A stretch of DNA of 8,776 nucleotides, from positions 1 to 8,776 of the forward strand of contig JAQGJY010000115.1 of assembly GCA_028290325.1 (NCBI GenBank). The letters run 5' to 3'. This document shows positions 6,398-8,776 of the stretch, piece by piece. The notes beneath the pieces were generated by a model that was given only the letters and a program-made list of their open reading frames with translations, was not told where the DNA came from and searched no databases. The position numbers and the translations under genes were made by a program. Every line of letters begins with the position of its first letter. Within the stretch, counting starts at the first letter, position 1. This stretch comes from Tardiphaga sp. GTDB taxonomy: Bacteria; Pseudomonadota; Alphaproteobacteria; Rhizobiales; Xanthobacteraceae.

Positions 6398-6421
6398 ATT
6401 CAGCGGACAATGCCGCGGAAT
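6398..6421 (+). other. Stem-loop between livF and livJ
   Basis: ATTCAGCGG (6398-6406) pairs with CCGCGGAAT (6413-6421), nine positions with one mismatch, around a six-base loop (ACAATG). It sits in the only sizeable gap of the operon, between the ATPase genes and the binding-protein gene, 31 bases before the livJ start. No T-tract follows, so a full terminator is unlikely. A structure here could stabilise or partly attenuate the livJ portion of the transcript; this is inference. Confidence 0.5.
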
Positions 6422-6452
6422 CGTTTCCCGAGCCCAGCGCAAGGATATCCTG

Positions 6453-7571
<1,119 letters not shown>

Positions 7572-7601
7572 GGCAGTCGGTCTCGCGCCAGTGCCACGCC
7601 A

Positions 7602-7630
7602 CCCTCCGCGCAGGCGGGGGGCAAATTATT
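7602..7630 (+). terminator. Probable transcription terminator of the liv operon
   Basis: CCCTCCGC (7602-7609) pairs fully with GCGGGGGG (7614-7621), including one G-U pair, around a four-base loop, starting 31 bases after the livJ stop. It is followed by CAAATTATT, AT-rich but without a clean T-run. It is the best candidate for ending the liv transcript before the opposing ccdA gene. Confidence 0.5.
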
Positions 7631-7649
7631 CCAGAGCAGTCATGATGGT

Positions 7650-7682
7650 CGTCATGCTTCCCCCGCGTTGGCGGGGATGACG
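7650..7682. repeat. Palindromic element between livJ and ccdA
   Basis: CCCCGC (7661-7666) and GCGGGG (7671-7676) form a stem around GTTG. Outer arms CGTCAT (7650-7655) and ATGACG (7677-7682) extend it past a five-base bulge. It may act as a two-way terminator between convergent genes. Its edge GGTCGTCATG (7647-7656) recurs inverted at 319-328, beside the palindrome between pcaB and pcaD, so both may belong to one dispersed repeat class. Confidence 0.6.
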
Positions 7683-7707
7683 GCCGTGCGCGGGGCGGCT
7701 CTGAGAA

Positions 7708-8454
7708 TTATCCGAAATTCTGCAATGCCGGAAACGTCTCCAGCAGCCAGATGCTGACGCTGGACACCGCCCCCGTCAAGAATCCGATGCCGACCAGGAT
7801 CATCAGCACGCCCATCGCGCGCTCGACCTGCAACAGATGCTTTTTCATCCGCGCCAATACCGACGAGAACTGCTCGATCATGAACGCCGCCAGCAAAAAC
7901 GGAATGCCGAGCCCGGCCGAATAGACCGCGAGCAGGCTCGCGCCCTTCACCACCGTCGCCTCGGACGCCGCGACCGACAGGATCGCCGCCAAAATCGGCC
8001 CGATACACGGCGTCCAGCCGAACGCAAAGGCCAACCCCATCGCGTAAGCGCCCCATAACCCGACCGGCTTGGCCATGCCAAGGCGGCCCTCGCGCATCAG
8101 CAACCTGATCCGGGTGAGGCCGAGGAAGTGCAGTCCCATGATGATGATGAGGATTCCGGCCACGATCGAGAGCTGCGCCGAATAGGCGCGGACCAGCCCG
8201 CCGAGCAGGCTGGCGCTCGCGCCGAGCGCCACGAACACCGTCGAAAAGCCGAGCACGAAGCACAGCGCCGACAGCATCACCGCGCGCTTCGATGCCGCCA
8301 TCGTGCCGCCATGGCGGGATTCCTCCGCGACCTCGCTGACGGTCGCGCCGGTCAGGTAGATCAGATAAGGCGGCACCAGCGGCAGCACGCAGGGCGATAG
8401 GAAGCTGACGAGACCGGCAATCAATGCGGCGGGAATGGAGACATCTGAAATCAT
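7708..8454 (-). CDS. ccdA: Cytochrome c biogenesis / thiol-disulfide electron carrier CcdA
   Basis: This 248-residue inner-membrane protein is a short DsbD-type CcdA. It carries electrons from cytoplasmic thioredoxin to periplasmic thiol proteins such as CcmG/TlpA, keeping apocytochrome cysteines reduced for haem attachment. Six membrane segments fit the hydrophobic pattern. The redox cysteines are Cys22 in FLSPCVLPLVPPYLIYLTG and Cys150 in FGWTPCIGPILAAILS, both in their family motifs. Cys65 lies inside a membrane segment. The start chosen is ATG at 8452-8454 (MISDVSIPAALIAGLVSFLS), because family homology begins there. It lacks a clear ribosome binding site, and an in-frame ATG at 8526 would add 24 non-conserved residues. 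No other ccm/cyc gene is in the window. It faces livJ tail to tail. Confidence 0.92.
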   Translation of the reverse strand: MISDVSIPAALIAGLVSFLSPCVLPLVPPYLIYLTGATVSEVAEESRHGGTMAASKRAVMLSALCFVLGFSTVFVALGASASLLGGLVRAYSAQLSIVAGILIIIMGLHFLGLTRIRLLMREGRLGMAKPVGLWGAYAMGLAFAFGWTPCIGPILAAILSVAASEATVVKGASLLAVYSAGLGIPFLLAAFMIEQFSSVLARMKKHLLQVERAMGVLMILVGIGFLTGAVSSVSIWLLETFPALQNFG

Positions 8455-8697
8455 GGGGTTTATTGCACCGCGCGCGGTGCCCGACGCAAGGCTCTCCGGC
8501 CCCGCCCTCGGGCTTGTGATCGGCAAGGATCCCGATGTGATCGGCTTGACGCCCCGCCGCGCCCACGCTCAGCTGGTGGCGTGGATTTGACATTCGTTCC
8601 CCACCGGCAACCAGTCTCTGCTGGTGGTCCTGTGATTTCAACAGTCGCGAGGAGCCAGCTGAAATGGGACGCGAATGTTAGAATCGGACCACTAGGC
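8455..8697. other. Gap between ccdA and the peptidase gene, with coding-like fragments
   Basis: No gene can be named here. A plus-strand ORF at 8453-8590 (45 codons) shares a CATG with the ccdA start and ends LVIGKDPDVIGLTPRRAHAQ plus LVAWI. The frame of the downstream peptidase is open from 8449. GAAATGGGAC (8661-8670) and ATCGGACCAC (8683-8692) remind me of IS21-type element ends, a weak memory-based likeness. TTGACA at 8587-8592 matches a -35 box but has no -10 box at the proper distance. TCAGCTGG (8569-8576) and CCAGCTGA (8655-8662) are an 8-bp inverted pair. Confidence 0.4.
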
Positions 8698-8776
8698 ATG
8701 CGAAACCTGCTGACCGACATTGCCGGCGTCCGCGTCGGCCACGCCGACGATGCCAAACTCGCCTCCGGCGTCACCG
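8698..8776 (+). CDS. P1-family (S58, DmpA-like) peptidase, N-terminal fragment (partial)
   Basis: The first 26 codons are visible before the window ends. NLLTDIAGVRVGHADDAKLA and then SGVT is the characteristic opening of the P1 family (MEROPS S58), self-cleaving N-terminal-nucleophile hydrolases annotated as L-aminopeptidase/D-esterase. The conserved VGH(A)DD and SGVT run is clear. The self-processing Gly-Ser site and catalytic residues lie beyond the window and cannot be checked. The start is the ATG at 8698, because homology begins within two residues; GGA at 8686-8688 is nine bases upstream. The frame remains open back to 8449, so a longer start is formally possible but looks non-homologous. 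Confidence 0.85.
   Translation, partial: MRNLLTDIAGVRVGHADDAKLASGVT

Noticed and set aside
8587..8592. TTGACA as a -35 promoter box
   Set aside because: No acceptable -10 box lies 15-19 bases downstream; the nearest TATAAT-like hexamer (TAGAAT, 8679-8684) is far too distant.
7652..8641. 329-codon minus-strand frame overlapping ccdA in another frame
   Set aside because: The ccdA frame carries both conserved redox-cysteine motifs and membrane helices; this one shows only Gly/Arg-rich sequence.

Overview
The window looks like chromosomal DNA of a high-GC alphaproteobacterium, most likely the Bradyrhizobium / Rhodopseudomonas / Afipia group. This rests on strong G/C bias at third codon positions, on protein sequences that read like that group's versions of these families, and on intergenic palindromes of a type common there. 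The assignment is from recognition only; no search was run.

Layout. Positions 1-1697 (+) hold the end of a protocatechuate (beta-ketoadipate) cluster: the C-terminal end of pcaB, then pcaD and pcaC. These three enzymes act in sequence on beta-carboxy-cis,cis-muconate, 4-carboxymuconolactone and 3-oxoadipate enol-lactone. Both gaps between the pca genes (about 140 bp each) are filled with large imperfect palindromes. A convergent gene for an unrecognised four-helix membrane protein (1670-2200, -) overlaps the 3' end of pcaC. A 319-bp divergent intergenic region follows (2201-2519); it holds several palindromes, a cluster of TTAACC-like motifs and a 10-bp tandem repeat.

Positions 2520-7571 (+) are a complete branched-chain-amino-acid-type (HAAT family) ABC importer in the order permease, permease, ATPase, ATPase, binding protein (livH-livM-livG-livF-livJ, the gene order of rhizobial braDEFGC). 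The first four genes are nearly seamless, with junctions of TGATG and ATGA type at livM/livG and livG/livF. The binding-protein gene is set apart by 96 bp containing a stem-loop and has its own good ribosome binding site. LivJ would capture substrate in the periplasm, LivH and LivM form the membrane channel, and LivG and LivF power it. Because pca genes lie next door and some Liv-type binding proteins of this bacterial group bind aromatic acids, the substrate is not certain to be leucine, isoleucine or valine.

After two stem-loops (7602-7682) comes ccdA on the minus strand (7708-8454), a membrane thiol-disulfide electron carrier. A 243-bp gap with puzzling coding-like sequence follows, and then the first 26 codons of a P1-family (S58, DmpA-like) peptidase (8698-8776, +).

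I found no clearly new system. The most unusual parts are the structured intergenic regions (pcaD-pcaC, upstream of livH, livF-livJ) and the stretch between ccdA and the peptidase gene.
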